DNA of 64,000 nt, taken from Porticoccus sp964395715. Lineage in GTDB: Bacteria > Pseudomonadota > Gammaproteobacteria > Pseudomonadales > Porticoccaceae. Positions 1 through 7,836 of this stretch are shown here, in pieces (position 1 is the stretch's first letter; every line of letters starts with the position of its first letter). The DNA lies in NCBI GenBank assembly GCA_964395715.1, contig CAYNAU010000002.1, positions 62,001 to 126,000 of the forward strand. Direction: 5' to 3'. Made by a program: the position numbers and the translations under genes. The notes beneath the pieces were generated by a model. It ran no database searches and was not told the origin of the DNA. It was given only the letters and a program-made list of their open reading frames with translations.

Positions 1-819
1 GCCGTATTGCCACAACAGGAGGTGGTAACCACCAGCTTTCTTCGCGAAACTCCCGAGAACTACAGCCGGGTCAGGTTGTGGGGTTCCATTGGATTTATCA
101 TCTTTGTTCTCGGCAGCGGTGCCTGGTTTGATGCCTATAGCATTGATAGCCTGCCATTTATCGGTTTTTTGTTGTTAGCTGGCATTTTCATCACCAGCTT
201 GGCCGTGCCAACACCCCATCAACAGAAACATCAGCGAGCCTCGGAATCTTTTCTCAGCGTATTGCGACAGCCCGCGGTTGCCGCATTCTTTGTGGCAGGC
301 ATGCTGATCCAGTTTTCACACGGCATTTACTACAGTTTTTTCAGTATCTACATGGAAACCCAGGGATATGGCCGGGGAGTCATCGGCGTGCTCTGGTCTG
401 TTGGTGTGGTGGCCGAAGTGGTTCTGTTTATGGTCATGCATCGCCTGTTACCTCTCTTTGGTGTGCGTTTAATCATGTCTGCCTGCCTGTTGCTGGCCAC
501 TCTACGTTGGCTGACGATTGGTTATTTCCCGGAACTGTTGTGGCTGCTGATGTTGGCCCAGACTCTCCATGCCTTCACTTTCGGCGCTTATCACTCTGCC
601 GGTATCGATTGCATAAGGCGACTATTTGAGCCAGGCAACCAGGGAAAGGCACAGGCGCTCTACAGTGCTTTTTGCCTGGGATTTGGCGGCGCCATCGGGT
701 CCTGGTTAGGCGGACTGGTGTGGGATTATCGGTCCCTGTTGGCTTTTGAAATGGGTGCGGCAGCTTGTTTCATTGCTGTGTTTGTGATTTGGTTCCGCCT
801 GAAGGATGCGCGACTGTGA
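1..819 (+). CDS. MFS transporter, HcaT-like (5' end cut)
   Basis: The reading frame is open from base 1, so the start lies upstream of the window; 272 codons are visible. The protein is an inner-membrane major facilitator transporter of the MFS_1-like / HcaT (phenylpropionate permease) type. The segment RVRLWGSIGF near the visible start is typical of that family, and it is followed by a run of hydrophobic helices up to the C-terminal IAVFVIWF segment. HcaT is about 380 residues from memory, so roughly the first 110 are missing. The substrate cannot be told from sequence. The next gene starts 55 bases after the stop. Confidence 0.8.
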   Translation, partial: AVLPQQEVVTTSFLRETPENYSRVRLWGSIGFIIFVLGSGAWFDAYSIDSLPFIGFLLLAGIFITSLAVPTPHQQKHQRASESFLSVLRQPAVAAFFVAGMLIQFSHGIYYSFFSIYMETQGYGRGVIGVLWSVGVVAEVVLFMVMHRLLPLFGVRLIMSACLLLATLRWLTIGYFPELLWLLMLAQTLHAFTFGAYHSAGIDCIRRLFEPGNQGKAQALYSAFCLGFGGAIGSWLGGLVWDYRSLLAFEMGAAACFIAVFVIWFRLKDARL

Positions 820-874
820 GACCGTGGCGCTATTCGCGATCTATACTGGATTTTACGATACCGGAGGTGTTCGG

Positions 875-1159
875 ATGAAAGCGGTACTGGTCATTATCGT
901 GCTGGTCATCGTGTATATGTTTTATCCGCAGTACGACCTGGTCGTTAAACACAGTCCGTTTGACGAGGAGCCAACTTTGGAAGGGACTGGCTATCTCACG
1001 GAAGGGCGCTGCCGGGAGGCGGCACAGGCAATCAATGCCCGATACTACCACTGCTCGCCAAAGAACCTGTGGGGCGAGTTATTCGGTACTTATACAAGCT
1101 ATCGGGAGCCGGAACGCTACTCTGACCCAGAGTTGTTTGAGGATCTTCATGGGCAATAG
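875..1159 (+). CDS. Small membrane-anchored hypothetical protein
   Basis: I do not recognise this 94-residue protein. The start at 875 is chosen because GGAGGTG sits at 862-868, well spaced; a longer frame beginning at 806 would overlap the transporter gene. The N-terminus is a single hydrophobic helix (KAVLVIIVLVIVYMFY), so the rest probably faces the periplasm. That part holds two cysteines (GRC and YHC) 14 residues apart, which could form a disulfide, and an acidic, tyrosine-rich tail. A bidirectional terminator follows closely. It may be co-transcribed with the transporter gene, but no function can be inferred. Confidence 0.6.
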   Translation: MKAVLVIIVLVIVYMFYPQYDLVVKHSPFDEEPTLEGTGYLTEGRCREAAQAINARYYHCSPKNLWGELFGTYTSYREPERYSDPELFEDLHGQ

Positions 1160-1186
1160 AGTGCAGAGTCACAACCGAAGGCGCAT

Positions 1187-1217
1187 AAAAAAACCCACGA
1201 TAACGTGGGTTTTTTTT
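1187..1217. terminator. Bidirectional rho-independent terminator
   Basis: The 7-bp stem ACCCACG / CGTGGGT (1193-1199 with 1204-1210) has a 4-base loop. A T-run follows on the plus strand (1211-1217) and an A-run precedes it (1187-1192). It can end the small-protein transcript on plus and the tRNA-Pro transcript on minus. Confidence 0.85.
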
Positions 1218-1222
1218 GTATT

Positions 1223-1299
1223 TGGTCGGTGTGAGAGGATTTGAACCTCCGACCCCTTCCTCCCGAAGGAAGTGCGCTACCAGGCTGCGCTACACACCG
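1223..1299 (-). tRNA. tRNA-Pro (anticodon CGG)
   Basis: Read on the minus strand this folds as a full cloverleaf of 77 nt with an encoded CCA end. The acceptor arms are CGGTGTG and CACACCG with discriminator A, the anticodon stem is CTTCC / GGAAG around the loop TTCGGGA, and the T arm contains GGTTCAAATCC. The anticodon CGG reads proline codon CCG. It has its own promoter just upstream and a terminator just downstream, so it is a single-gene transcription unit. Confidence 0.97.
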
Positions 1300-1308
1300 G
1301 CGGCGCGC

Positions 1309-1336
1309 ATTATATCACTCTCCGTTTGGCTGTCTA
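1309..1336 (-). promoter_or_regulatory. Sigma-70 promoter of tRNA-Pro
   Basis: On the minus strand a perfect -10 box TATAAT (1309-1314) is preceded, after 16 bases, by the -35 box TAGACA (1331-1336), one mismatch from TTGACA. Between the -10 box and the tRNA 5' end lies a GC-rich stretch (GCGCGCCG), like the discriminator of stringently controlled stable-RNA promoters. Confidence 0.8.
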
Positions 1337-1420
1337 TGTGTCGTATCTACGTGACCATTGACAGGGTTTGGGTTTTCATCACACAATTTGCCTCCACTTT
1401 TGGAACGGATGGGGCGTTTA

Positions 1421-2089
1421 ATGCCAAGGTCATCTAGCGATAGTACCGATAAAATTCGTGCCAAGAAAAAGCGTTTCCTGGCACGTGAAGAGCGTATTAT
1501 TGATAAGGCGTTATATCTGTTGATCCGTGACGGTATCGACAAGGTAACTGTCTCAGCCATCTCCAAAGAGGCAGGTGTGGGCAAGGGCACTGTCTACAAG
1601 CACTTTCTCACCAAGACTGAAATCCTTATGCGTATTGTGCTCGACTACGAGCGCAATATTACTGAAAACCTGAGGATGGGTATTGAAGCCACTGATTCCG
1701 GTGATCCTGGCGCGGCAGCCCGTTCCTATTTCAAAGCCCGGCTGGCCAACCCGGCACTCGACAGGCTGGTGCAGTTACTCGAAGTCAAGCTGCAGGATAA
1801 CGAGGAAGTAGCTGACAAAATGCTGGAACTCCATAAGCTGCGACGTTCCAATGTCGATGCCCTGAATAACATGATTGCCAAACTGATTGATAAAGGCATT
1901 CTCGAGGATGTGCCGCCCAGCTACCATTACCTGGCTTGCTGGGCTCTCGCGCAGGGTGCGGTGGAAGCGTACTTCAATGTCAGCTATGGCGCAGATCTTG
2001 AAGACAAAGAAGATTTCCTGCGCTTTGTTGCCAATATCGGTATTACCATGGGCAATCTGGGACAATTGCGGGGACAGAAGTCGTCTTAA
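1421..2089 (+). CDS. TetR/AcrR family transcriptional regulator
   Basis: A 222-residue DNA-binding regulator. The N-terminal TetR helix-turn-helix is clear: an IIDKALYLL helix, then VTVSAISKEAGVGKGTVYKHF around residues 42-62. The remainder is a helical ligand and dimer domain with no recognisable ligand signature. I chose ATG 1421 (MPRSSSDST) since TetR proteins normally begin about 20 residues before the first helix; the frame also runs up to a TTG at 1358. The next gene, ETF-ubiquinone oxidoreductase, is convergent. A link to fatty-acid or ETF regulation is therefore only a guess from proximity. Confidence 0.85.
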   Translation: MPRSSSDSTDKIRAKKKRFLAREERIIDKALYLLIRDGIDKVTVSAISKEAGVGKGTVYKHFLTKTEILMRIVLDYERNITENLRMGIEATDSGDPGAAARSYFKARLANPALDRLVQLLEVKLQDNEEVADKMLELHKLRRSNVDALNNMIAKLIDKGILEDVPPSYHYLACWALAQGAVEAYFNVSYGADLEDKEDFLRFVANIGITMGNLGQLRGQKSS

Positions 2090-2283
2090 GAGACACCCGG
2101 ATTATGTCCGATTAATTCCACTAAAAATCACTTGCCAGGGGGTTGTCTAACCCCTGAAGGAAACTCCTTGTCTGTATTCCTTGCAAAGAGCGATTTTGGC
2201 TTAAATACCGTCAGAGCTCGCTTCTTTAAGCCCTTAAAAATCTATTGCCGAGTATTAAATTATCTATATAACCTATTGTTTTA

Positions 2284-3924
2284 TTACATATTTGGGTAGT
2301 TTGGGCCGCCTGAGCCTTCCGGTGTTACCCAGGTGATATTCTGGCTCGGGTCCTTGATATCACAGGTTTTACAGTGCACACAGTTCTGGGCATTGATCTG
2401 GAAACGGGGACTGCCATTGCTGTCTTCTACGACTTCATAGACGCCGGCAGGGCAGTAGCGCTGTGCGGGTTCATCATACAGTGGCAGGTTGTGGCTAATG
2501 GGTATATCTGCATTCTTTAGTTTGAGGTGGCAGGGTTGTGCCTCCTCATGGTTGGTGTTGGAAAGAAAGACAGAGGACAACTTGTCAAAACTCAACTTGT
2601 TGTCCGGTTTTGGATAAACAATTTTCTTGGCATCGCGGGCCGGAATCATCTTGCTGTGATCCGGCACGGGATCGGTGAGGGTCCAGGGTAGTTTGCCATT
2701 AAAAATATTGATATCAATAAAGGCATAGGCTGAGCCCAGAATGTTGCCCCATTTGTGCTGAGCCGGCCCAAAATTGCGTTGCTGATAGAGCTCCTTGTAA
2801 GCCCAGCTGTCCTTGTAGCTGGTCGTGTATTTTGTCAGCTCATCACCTGCGCGATCGGCTGCAATGGCGGCAGCAGTCACTTCCGCGGCGACCATGCCGG
2901 ATTTCATGGCACAGTGAATGCCCTTGATCTTGGCGAAGTTGAGTGTGCCGGCATTGTCGCCAATCAACAGTCCACCAGCAAAGGTCATTTTAGGCTGTGA
3001 TTGCAGGCCACCCTTGACCAGCGCACGGGCTCCGTAGGAAATGCGCTCGCCACCCTCCAGGTACTGTTTGATGACCGGGTGGTGCTTGTAGCGCTGGAAC
3101 TCATCGAATGGACTGACATAAGGGTTTGAATAGGACAGGTCAGTAATCAATCCCAGGGCAACTTGATTGTCTTCCAGGTGATAAAGAAATCCACCACCAG
3201 CAGAGCCGCTTTCATTGAGGGGCCAGCCAGCGGAATGTAACACTAACCCCAGGTGGTGATTTTCCGGGGGAACCCGCCACAATTCCTTGATGCCAATACC
3301 ATAGTGCTGTGGCTGTTGTGCCTCGCGGTCCAGTTCAAAGTGTTCAATGAGTTGTTTGCCCAGGTGGCCTCGACAGCCTTCTGCAAAAAAGGTGTATTTA
3401 CCTCTCAGCTCCATGCCCGGCATATAGGAGTCTTTGTGTTCGCCGTCAGGTCCCACACCCATATCGCCGGTGATTACACCGGCTACCGAACCGTTGTCGG
3501 CATACAGTACTTCAGCTGCCGCAAAACCAGGAAAGACTTCAACCCCCAGGCTCTCCGCCTGTTCGGCCAGCCAACGACACAGGTTGCCCAGACTGATGAT
3601 GTAATTGCCGTGGTTGTGCATGGTTTTCGGTGCAAACAACGACGGAACCTTGATGCCCTTGCTCTCGGAAAATACATAGATGTTGTCAGTGTTGACCGCC
3701 GTGGTGACTGGTGCGCCCAGTTCTTGCCAGTTGGGGAAAAGTTCATCGAGGGCGCGGGGTTCAAGCACGGCACCGGAGAGAATGTGCGCACCGACTTCAG
3801 AGCCTTTTTCGACAACGACAACAGACAGATCCTGGTTGATCTGCTTGAGTCGACAGGCGGCCGCAAGGCCTGCAGGACCGGCACCGATGATGACTACGTC
3901 GTAATCCATATATTCACGTTCCAC
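2284..3924 (-). CDS. Electron transfer flavoprotein-ubiquinone oxidoreductase
   Basis: This 546-residue FAD and [4Fe-4S] enzyme of the inner-membrane face passes electrons from reduced ETF, loaded by acyl-CoA dehydrogenases, to ubiquinone. The N-terminal dinucleotide motif is VVIIGAGPAGLAAA. The C-terminal ferredoxin-like domain carries CPAGVYE and CVHCKTCDIKDP, supplying the cluster cysteines. Length matches the family. The start is GTG 3924 with AAGGAG six bases upstream; an in-frame ATG at 3909 is the alternative. It is divergent from etfBA, its electron donor, across a 227-base gap containing a perfect palindrome. Confidence 0.97.
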   Translation of the reverse strand: MEREYMDYDVVIIGAGPAGLAAACRLKQINQDLSVVVVEKGSEVGAHILSGAVLEPRALDELFPNWQELGAPVTTAVNTDNIYVFSESKGIKVPSLFAPKTMHNHGNYIISLGNLCRWLAEQAESLGVEVFPGFAAAEVLYADNGSVAGVITGDMGVGPDGEHKDSYMPGMELRGKYTFFAEGCRGHLGKQLIEHFELDREAQQPQHYGIGIKELWRVPPENHHLGLVLHSAGWPLNESGSAGGGFLYHLEDNQVALGLITDLSYSNPYVSPFDEFQRYKHHPVIKQYLEGGERISYGARALVKGGLQSQPKMTFAGGLLIGDNAGTLNFAKIKGIHCAMKSGMVAAEVTAAAIAADRAGDELTKYTTSYKDSWAYKELYQQRNFGPAQHKWGNILGSAYAFIDINIFNGKLPWTLTDPVPDHSKMIPARDAKKIVYPKPDNKLSFDKLSSVFLSNTNHEEAQPCHLKLKNADIPISHNLPLYDEPAQRYCPAGVYEVVEDSNGSPRFQINAQNCVHCKTCDIKDPSQNITWVTPEGSGGPNYPNM

Positions 3925-4030
3925 CGATGTCTCCTTGGGCTGCTGGAATGGGCTGGAAGGTTCTGATTTTGAGCAGCGTGAATTTTAGCCGTTCTGACCT
4001 TTCGGTGCCACGCGGAATTAGGACCCAGCG

Positions 4031-4042
4031 GTCAGTACTGAC
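4031..4042. promoter_or_regulatory. 12-bp palindrome between ETF-QO and etfBA
   Basis: GTCAGTACTGAC is a perfect inverted repeat in the divergent promoter region of the ETF dehydrogenase and etfBA. Its form suits a dimeric regulator such as a TetR protein, and a TetR gene lies 2 kb away. Binding is inferred only; it does not look like the PsrA or FadR sites I remember. Confidence 0.4.
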
Positions 4043-4151
4043 GGGTCAAGCTTGGTAAACACAAAACCCCCTGTTTGCCTTGATTTGGTATCAGCGGGGC
4101 GGCATTATTACGCCCCTTCAAAGCTAACCGACCATTTTCAAAGGGTATTTC

Positions 4152-4901
4152 ATGAAAGTACTTGTCGCTGTCAAACGCGTTGTGGACTATAACGTCAAGG
4201 TCCGGCCAAAGGCCGATGGCGCCGGTGTTGACCTCAACAACGTCAAAATGTCCATTAATCCTTTCTGTGAGATTGCCGTGGAAGAAGCGGTCAGGCTGAA
4301 AGAGAATGGTGCCGTGACCGAAATCGTCGCTGTTTCTATCGGTCCTCAGCAGGCTCAGGAGCAATTGCGCACGGCACTGGCATTGGGCGCTGATCGCGCC
4401 ATCCTGATTCAGTCGGAAACCGACCTGGAGCCCCTGGCAGTAGCCAAGTGCCTGAAAGTGGTTTGTGAGCAGGAATCTCCCGACCTGGTATTAATGGGCA
4501 AACAGTCCATTGACGGCGACAACAACCAGACTGGACAAATGCTCGGGGCACTGACCGGCTATCCTCAGGGAACCTTCGCGTCGCAACTAACCCTGAGTGC
4601 CGGGAAGGCAGAAGTCACCCGCGAGATTGATGGCGGCCTGCAAACGCTGGCGCTGTCGCTGCCTGCGATTGTCACCACGGATCTGAGATTGAACGAACCC
4701 CGCTATGCCTCGCTGCCTAACATTATGAAAGCGAAGAAGAAGCCATTGGATACCACCACGCCGGAGACTTTGGGTGTTGATACTGCTCCCCGGGTCACAC
4801 TGCTCAAGGTGGAAGCCCCGGCACAACGTGCGGCCGGTATCAAGGTGGCCAGTGTGGATGAACTGGTCGACAAACTGAAAAATGAAGCGAAGGTGATCTG
4901 A
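4152..4901 (+). CDS. etfB: Electron transfer flavoprotein beta subunit
   Basis: The 249-residue AMP-binding beta subunit of the soluble ETF heterodimer, which collects electrons from acyl-CoA and other dehydrogenases. It begins MKVLVAVKRVVDYNVKVR and contains the conserved segments NPFCEIAVEEAVRL and GKQSIDGDNNQTGQML. The recognition-loop region LNEPRYASLPNIMKAKKKP follows. The size is standard. Its stop codon overlaps the etfA start by one base (TGATG), so the two subunits are translationally coupled. Confidence 0.98.
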   Translation: MKVLVAVKRVVDYNVKVRPKADGAGVDLNNVKMSINPFCEIAVEEAVRLKENGAVTEIVAVSIGPQQAQEQLRTALALGADRAILIQSETDLEPLAVAKCLKVVCEQESPDLVLMGKQSIDGDNNQTGQMLGALTGYPQGTFASQLTLSAGKAEVTREIDGGLQTLALSLPAIVTTDLRLNEPRYASLPNIMKAKKKPLDTTTPETLGVDTAPRVTLLKVEAPAQRAAGIKVASVDELVDKLKNEAKVI

Positions 4902-5830
4902 TGGGTATTCTGATTATTGCCGAACACGATAACAGCCAGTTGAAACCGGCGACGCTGAACACCCTGAGCGCCGCACAGGCCATTGGTGGCGACATTTCTG
5001 TTCTGGTTGCCGGTCACGGTTGTGATGGTGTGGCGGAGCAGGCATCGAAACTGCCCGGTGTCAGCAAGGTACTTCTGGCAAACAATGCAGCCTATGAACA
5101 TCAACTGGCAGAAAATGTTGCACCGCTAGTCGCGGAGTTGGCGGGTGATTGCAGCCATGTGCTGGCGCCGGCATCAACGACAGGTAAAAACCTTGTGCCA
5201 AGGGTTGCCGCATTGCTGGATGTGCAGAGTATTTCCGATATCAGTGCGGTGGTCAGCCCCGACACCTTCAAGCGTCCGATTTACGCAGGGAATGTAGTTG
5301 CCACGGTGCAAAGCAGTGACAGCATCAAGGTGCTGACCGTGCGTTCCACGGCGTTTGACCCCGCGTCTGCGGAGGGCGGCGATGCCCCCGTTGAGACTGT
5401 GAGCAGCGCACATGATGCCGCCAACTCCAGTTTTGTTGGAGAGGAGCTCGCTGTCTCAGAGCGCCCTGAACTCACTTCCGCCCGGGTGGTGATTTCCGGA
5501 GGTCGTGGTATGGGTAGTAGCGAAGGCTTTCATGTTCTGGAGGAACTGGCTGATAAGCTTGGCGCAGCTGTTGGCGCCTCCCGTGCTGCCGTGGATGCGG
5601 GATTTGTTCCCAACGATATGCAGGTTGGTCAAACCGGCAAAATCGTCGCTCCTGATCTGTACATTGCCGTGGGTATTTCCGGTGCGATCCAGCATCTCGC
5701 CGGCATGAAAGACAGCAAGGTCATCGTGGCTATCAACAAAGATGAAGAAGCCCCGATATTCCAGGTGGCCGATTATGGTCTGGTTGCCGATCTGTTCGAG
5801 GCACTGCCTGAGCTGAGCAGCAAGCTCTGA
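4901..5830 (+). CDS. etfA: Electron transfer flavoprotein alpha subunit
   Basis: The 309-residue FAD-binding alpha subunit of ETF. The N-terminal half is the alpha/beta domain paired with EtfB. The C-terminal half carries the FAD signature, with SGGRGMGSSEGFHVLEELA, then VGASRAAVDAGFVPNDMQVG and the ISGAIQHLAGMKDSKVIVAIN segment. It is one base overlapped with etfB and followed 11 bases later by a strong terminator, so etfBA is a two-gene operon. It works with the divergent ETF-ubiquinone oxidoreductase to feed beta-oxidation electrons into the quinone pool. Confidence 0.98.
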   Translation: MGILIIAEHDNSQLKPATLNTLSAAQAIGGDISVLVAGHGCDGVAEQASKLPGVSKVLLANNAAYEHQLAENVAPLVAELAGDCSHVLAPASTTGKNLVPRVAALLDVQSISDISAVVSPDTFKRPIYAGNVVATVQSSDSIKVLTVRSTAFDPASAEGGDAPVETVSSAHDAANSSFVGEELAVSERPELTSARVVISGGRGMGSSEGFHVLEELADKLGAAVGASRAAVDAGFVPNDMQVGQTGKIVAPDLYIAVGISGAIQHLAGMKDSKVIVAINKDEEAPIFQVADYGLVADLFEALPELSSKL

Positions 5831-5841
5831 TATCAGGGTGT

Positions 5842-5869
5842 AAAAAACCGGCCATCTGGCCGGTTTTTT
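5842..5869. terminator. Rho-independent terminator after etfBA
   Basis: The stem CCGGCC / GGCCGG (5848-5853 with 5858-5863) has a 4-base loop, flanked by A6 and T6. It ends etfBA and can also serve the minus-strand DUF3106 gene that stops at 5889. Confidence 0.9.
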
Positions 5870-5888
5870 ATGTCTGTCGATACCGGGA

Positions 5889-6416
5889 TTACCGGTAGTT
5901 GCGATTGCGCTCGTCATTCTCCATCCGGCGATGGTACTCCTTGCGTTGCTCCGGGCTCATATTGCGCCACTTCTCCCGGATTTCCTCCCGCCGTTCCGGG
6001 GGCAGGTTGCGAAATTTTTCTCTTGCCCGCTCAATACGTTCCTGCTCTTCGGGGGGCAGTGATTTGAAAGCTTTGCGGCGCTCACGAATTTTTTCCTGCT
6101 CCTCCGGAGATAAAGCATCAAAACGCCGCTTGCGATCTTTGTCTTTCCAGCTTTTGTCTTTCGAGTTTTTGTCCTTCCAGCGCTTGTCCGAGTCCTTATG
6201 GTACTCTCCGTTATCTGCCATAACGACGTGGGGAACATGACGCGACTCCCAAGGGGCATGAGTTCTGTGGTGCGACCGCTCGAATGCCGCCCGTTGCGAC
6301 CAGGTTTCCCCTGCAGGCTGTTTGCTGGCCAGAAGCGCTGGCGAAAACAGCATTGCCAGCATCAGCATGACAGTACTGCCGATGCGAAAAACTGCTTTGC
6401 TGTTGGTCGATTTCAT
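5889..6416 (-). CDS. DUF3106 family secreted protein
   Basis: A 175-residue protein with a signal peptide (MLMLAMLFSPALLA, cleavage likely near residue 31). Residues 78-98 are a lysine-rich stretch with repeated WKDK. Residues 102-165 carry four charged helical repeats of 13-18 residues, each opening with LSPEEQ, LPPEEQ, LPPERR or MSPEQR, which is the DUF3106 pattern. The repeats recall the LTxxQ helices of Spy, CpxP and ZraP periplasmic chaperones, but I see this only as a resemblance. It is last in a minus-strand set with an ECF sigma factor, three bases after the preceding gene, so its job is probably tied to that regulator. Confidence 0.8.
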   Translation of the reverse strand: MKSTNSKAVFRIGSTVMLMLAMLFSPALLASKQPAGETWSQRAAFERSHHRTHAPWESRHVPHVVMADNGEYHKDSDKRWKDKNSKDKSWKDKDRKRRFDALSPEEQEKIRERRKAFKSLPPEEQERIERAREKFRNLPPERREEIREKWRNMSPEQRKEYHRRMENDERNRNYR

Positions 6417-6419
6417 AGA

Positions 6420-6749
6420 TTAACCCTGTAAATTGCTGTCTTCGCGGGCCAGCCAGTAGTAAAAATCCATATCTTCATAAAGATCCATGCTTTCACTGAG
6501 CAACGCCTCTTCCTGGCCGCCATTGCTGTTGGTGGTTTCCATCAGATCGGGTGACATGACCAGAACGACCGCAAGAATGGATGCCAGCGCCATGCCGGTG
6601 GCGGGTACAAAAAAGCGGGGCACCCGTTGCTTATTTCTGGCGCCAAGCGCCGTCTCGCGAGCACTGGCAAGCTTCTGAATAATCTGGTCGTCGATATCCC
6701 GCTCTGAACGACGCAGAATCTGCTGCATTTGTCTTTCAAAGTCATTCAT
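6420..6749 (-). CDS. Small single-span membrane protein, DUF3619-like
   Basis: A 109-residue protein. The first 45 residues are charged and helical (MNDFERQMQQILRRSERDIDD). One membrane span (ATGMALASILAVVLVM) follows, then an acidic tail rich in D, E and Y. Its start overlaps the end of the sigma factor gene by 8 bases. I recall that ECF sigma genes are followed by DUF3619 and DUF3106 genes in other proteobacteria, which supports the call. A cytoplasmic N-terminus plus one span would fit an anti-sigma factor, but no ZAS motif (HxxxCxxC) is present, so this is inference. Confidence 0.6.
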   Translation of the reverse strand: MNDFERQMQQILRRSERDIDDQIIQKLASARETALGARNKQRVPRFFVPATGMALASILAVVLVMSPDLMETTNSNGGQEEALLSESMDLYEDMDFYYWLAREDSNLQG

Positions 6750-7296
6750 ACCAATGATCTCCCAGTAGTTCTCTCAGGCGATGTATAGCTCTGGAATAAT
6801 GCGTTTTAACACTGCCTTCACTGCATTTCATGGCCAGTGCAGTTTCTGCCGTATCCAGGCCCTCCCAACATCGCAGCATAAAGGCCTGCTTCTGTCGTTC
6901 GGGTAGCGATGTGAGCGCTTCTAGCAATTTCGCCATCTGCCTATCCTGCTCATGCCGATAGTGGGGCGCCTGGTGTTCCGGACCCGACACTGAGTCCAGG
7001 GGATCACCCTCATGTTCCGAGCCATCTTCCTGGTTACGGAATCGGGAAAACCAGCCTTTGAACCGTCCCTGAATACGCCTTTTTCTCTGCAGGTCAGTGA
7101 CCTTGTTTTGCAAAATACGGTAGAACAGGGGGCGCCATTGTTCTTCTGTACGGTCAGCATAGCTGATCACCAGTTGCGTCATTGCTTCCTGCACCACGTC
7201 CAACGCATCTTCCCTGTTGCCCAGAGACGTCATAGCCATAGCGTAAGCCCTGCGCTCAATGGACAACAGGAAAGTTTCCAGAGGTTCTCGGGTCAG
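6742..7296 (-). CDS. RNA polymerase sigma factor, ECF family
   Basis: An extracytoplasmic-function sigma factor of about 184 residues. Region 2 (REDALDVVQEAMTQLV, then WRPLFYRILQNKVTDLQRK) and region 4 (LPERQKQAFMLRCWEGLDTA, then CSEGSVKTHYSRAIHRLREL) are both clear, joined by an acidic linker. The frame is open up to a TTG at 7371, but that codon has no ribosome site and overlaps the upstream gene. AGGAG at 7304-7308 sits seven bases before a CTG at 7294-7296, exactly where homologues should begin, so I place the start there. It is flanked by a His-rich secreted protein and a one-span membrane protein. Confidence 0.87.
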   Translation of the reverse strand: MTREPLETFLLSIERRAYAMAMTSLGNREDALDVVQEAMTQLVISYADRTEEQWRPLFYRILQNKVTDLQRKRRIQGRFKGWFSRFRNQEDGSEHEGDPLDSVSGPEHQAPHYRHEQDRQMAKLLEALTSLPERQKQAFMLRCWEGLDTAETALAMKCSEGSVKTHYSRAIHRLRELLGDHWYE

Positions 7297-7367
7297 AACA
7301 GTACTCCTTTCACTGTTGGTATTGAGACTGCCACAGGGATTCTGCAACACAGATGCGTGCCATTCAA

Positions 7368-7766
7368 TCAATGGTGGCCGCGGAGTATTTCTGTGAGCAG
7401 TATGGTTCCACCGATGATAGCCAGGTATTCACCGGTACGGCTGTCGTAGTAATGGTCGTGGTTATGACGAACCCGTGAACCGGGGTGATAGCCACATCGA
7501 TAGTGCTTGTAATGGTGTTTTACCTCGTGGCGATACCGGTCACTGTAGCTGAAGCGATAGTAATGGCGATCATCATCATAACGGCGTTTGTCATGGTGCT
7601 TGCCTCTGCGATAGTCATTATGACGGTCGTTACGGTGATCACGATGTTCATAACGATGGTGATCAGAGGAGAAGTGCTTGCCTCTGTCGTAGTCCCGCGC
7701 CAGGGCTGGTGTAGCCCCCAGTGCCAGTGATGTTGTCAAAAGACCAATAATAGCGAGCTTTTTCAT
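7368..7766 (-). CDS. Histidine-rich secreted protein
   Basis: Unrecognised 132-residue protein with a clear signal peptide (KKLAIIGLLTTSLALG, cut near ALA-RDY). The mature part holds 19 histidines in total with many D, R and Y residues, in clusters such as HHRYEHRDHR and HHYKHYRCGYH, and one cysteine at 91. A short hydrophobic stretch (EYLAIIGGTILLTEIL) closes it. The composition suggests metal or proton binding in the periplasm, but no family is evident. It is the first gene of the set that continues with the ECF sigma factor, so it may be a target or sensor of that system. Confidence 0.65.
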   Translation of the reverse strand: MKKLAIIGLLTTSLALGATPALARDYDRGKHFSSDHHRYEHRDHRNDRHNDYRRGKHHDKRRYDDDRHYYRFSYSDRYRHEVKHHYKHYRCGYHPGSRVRHNHDHYYDSRTGEYLAIIGGTILLTEILRGHH

Positions 7767-7836
7767 GGGTACTCCCTCATTCGCGTGTAACCCTAAAAAC
7801 GCATCAGATCGTCATTGGTTGACAGTGAAGGGGAAA

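Noticed and set aside
806..1159. Longer form of the small protein starting at 806
   Set aside because: It would overlap the transporter gene, while the start at 875 has a well-placed GGAGGTG.
3253..3966. 237-residue plus-strand frame opposite the ETF dehydrogenase gene
   Set aside because: It is antisense to a well-conserved enzyme and has no recognisable domain or ribosome site.
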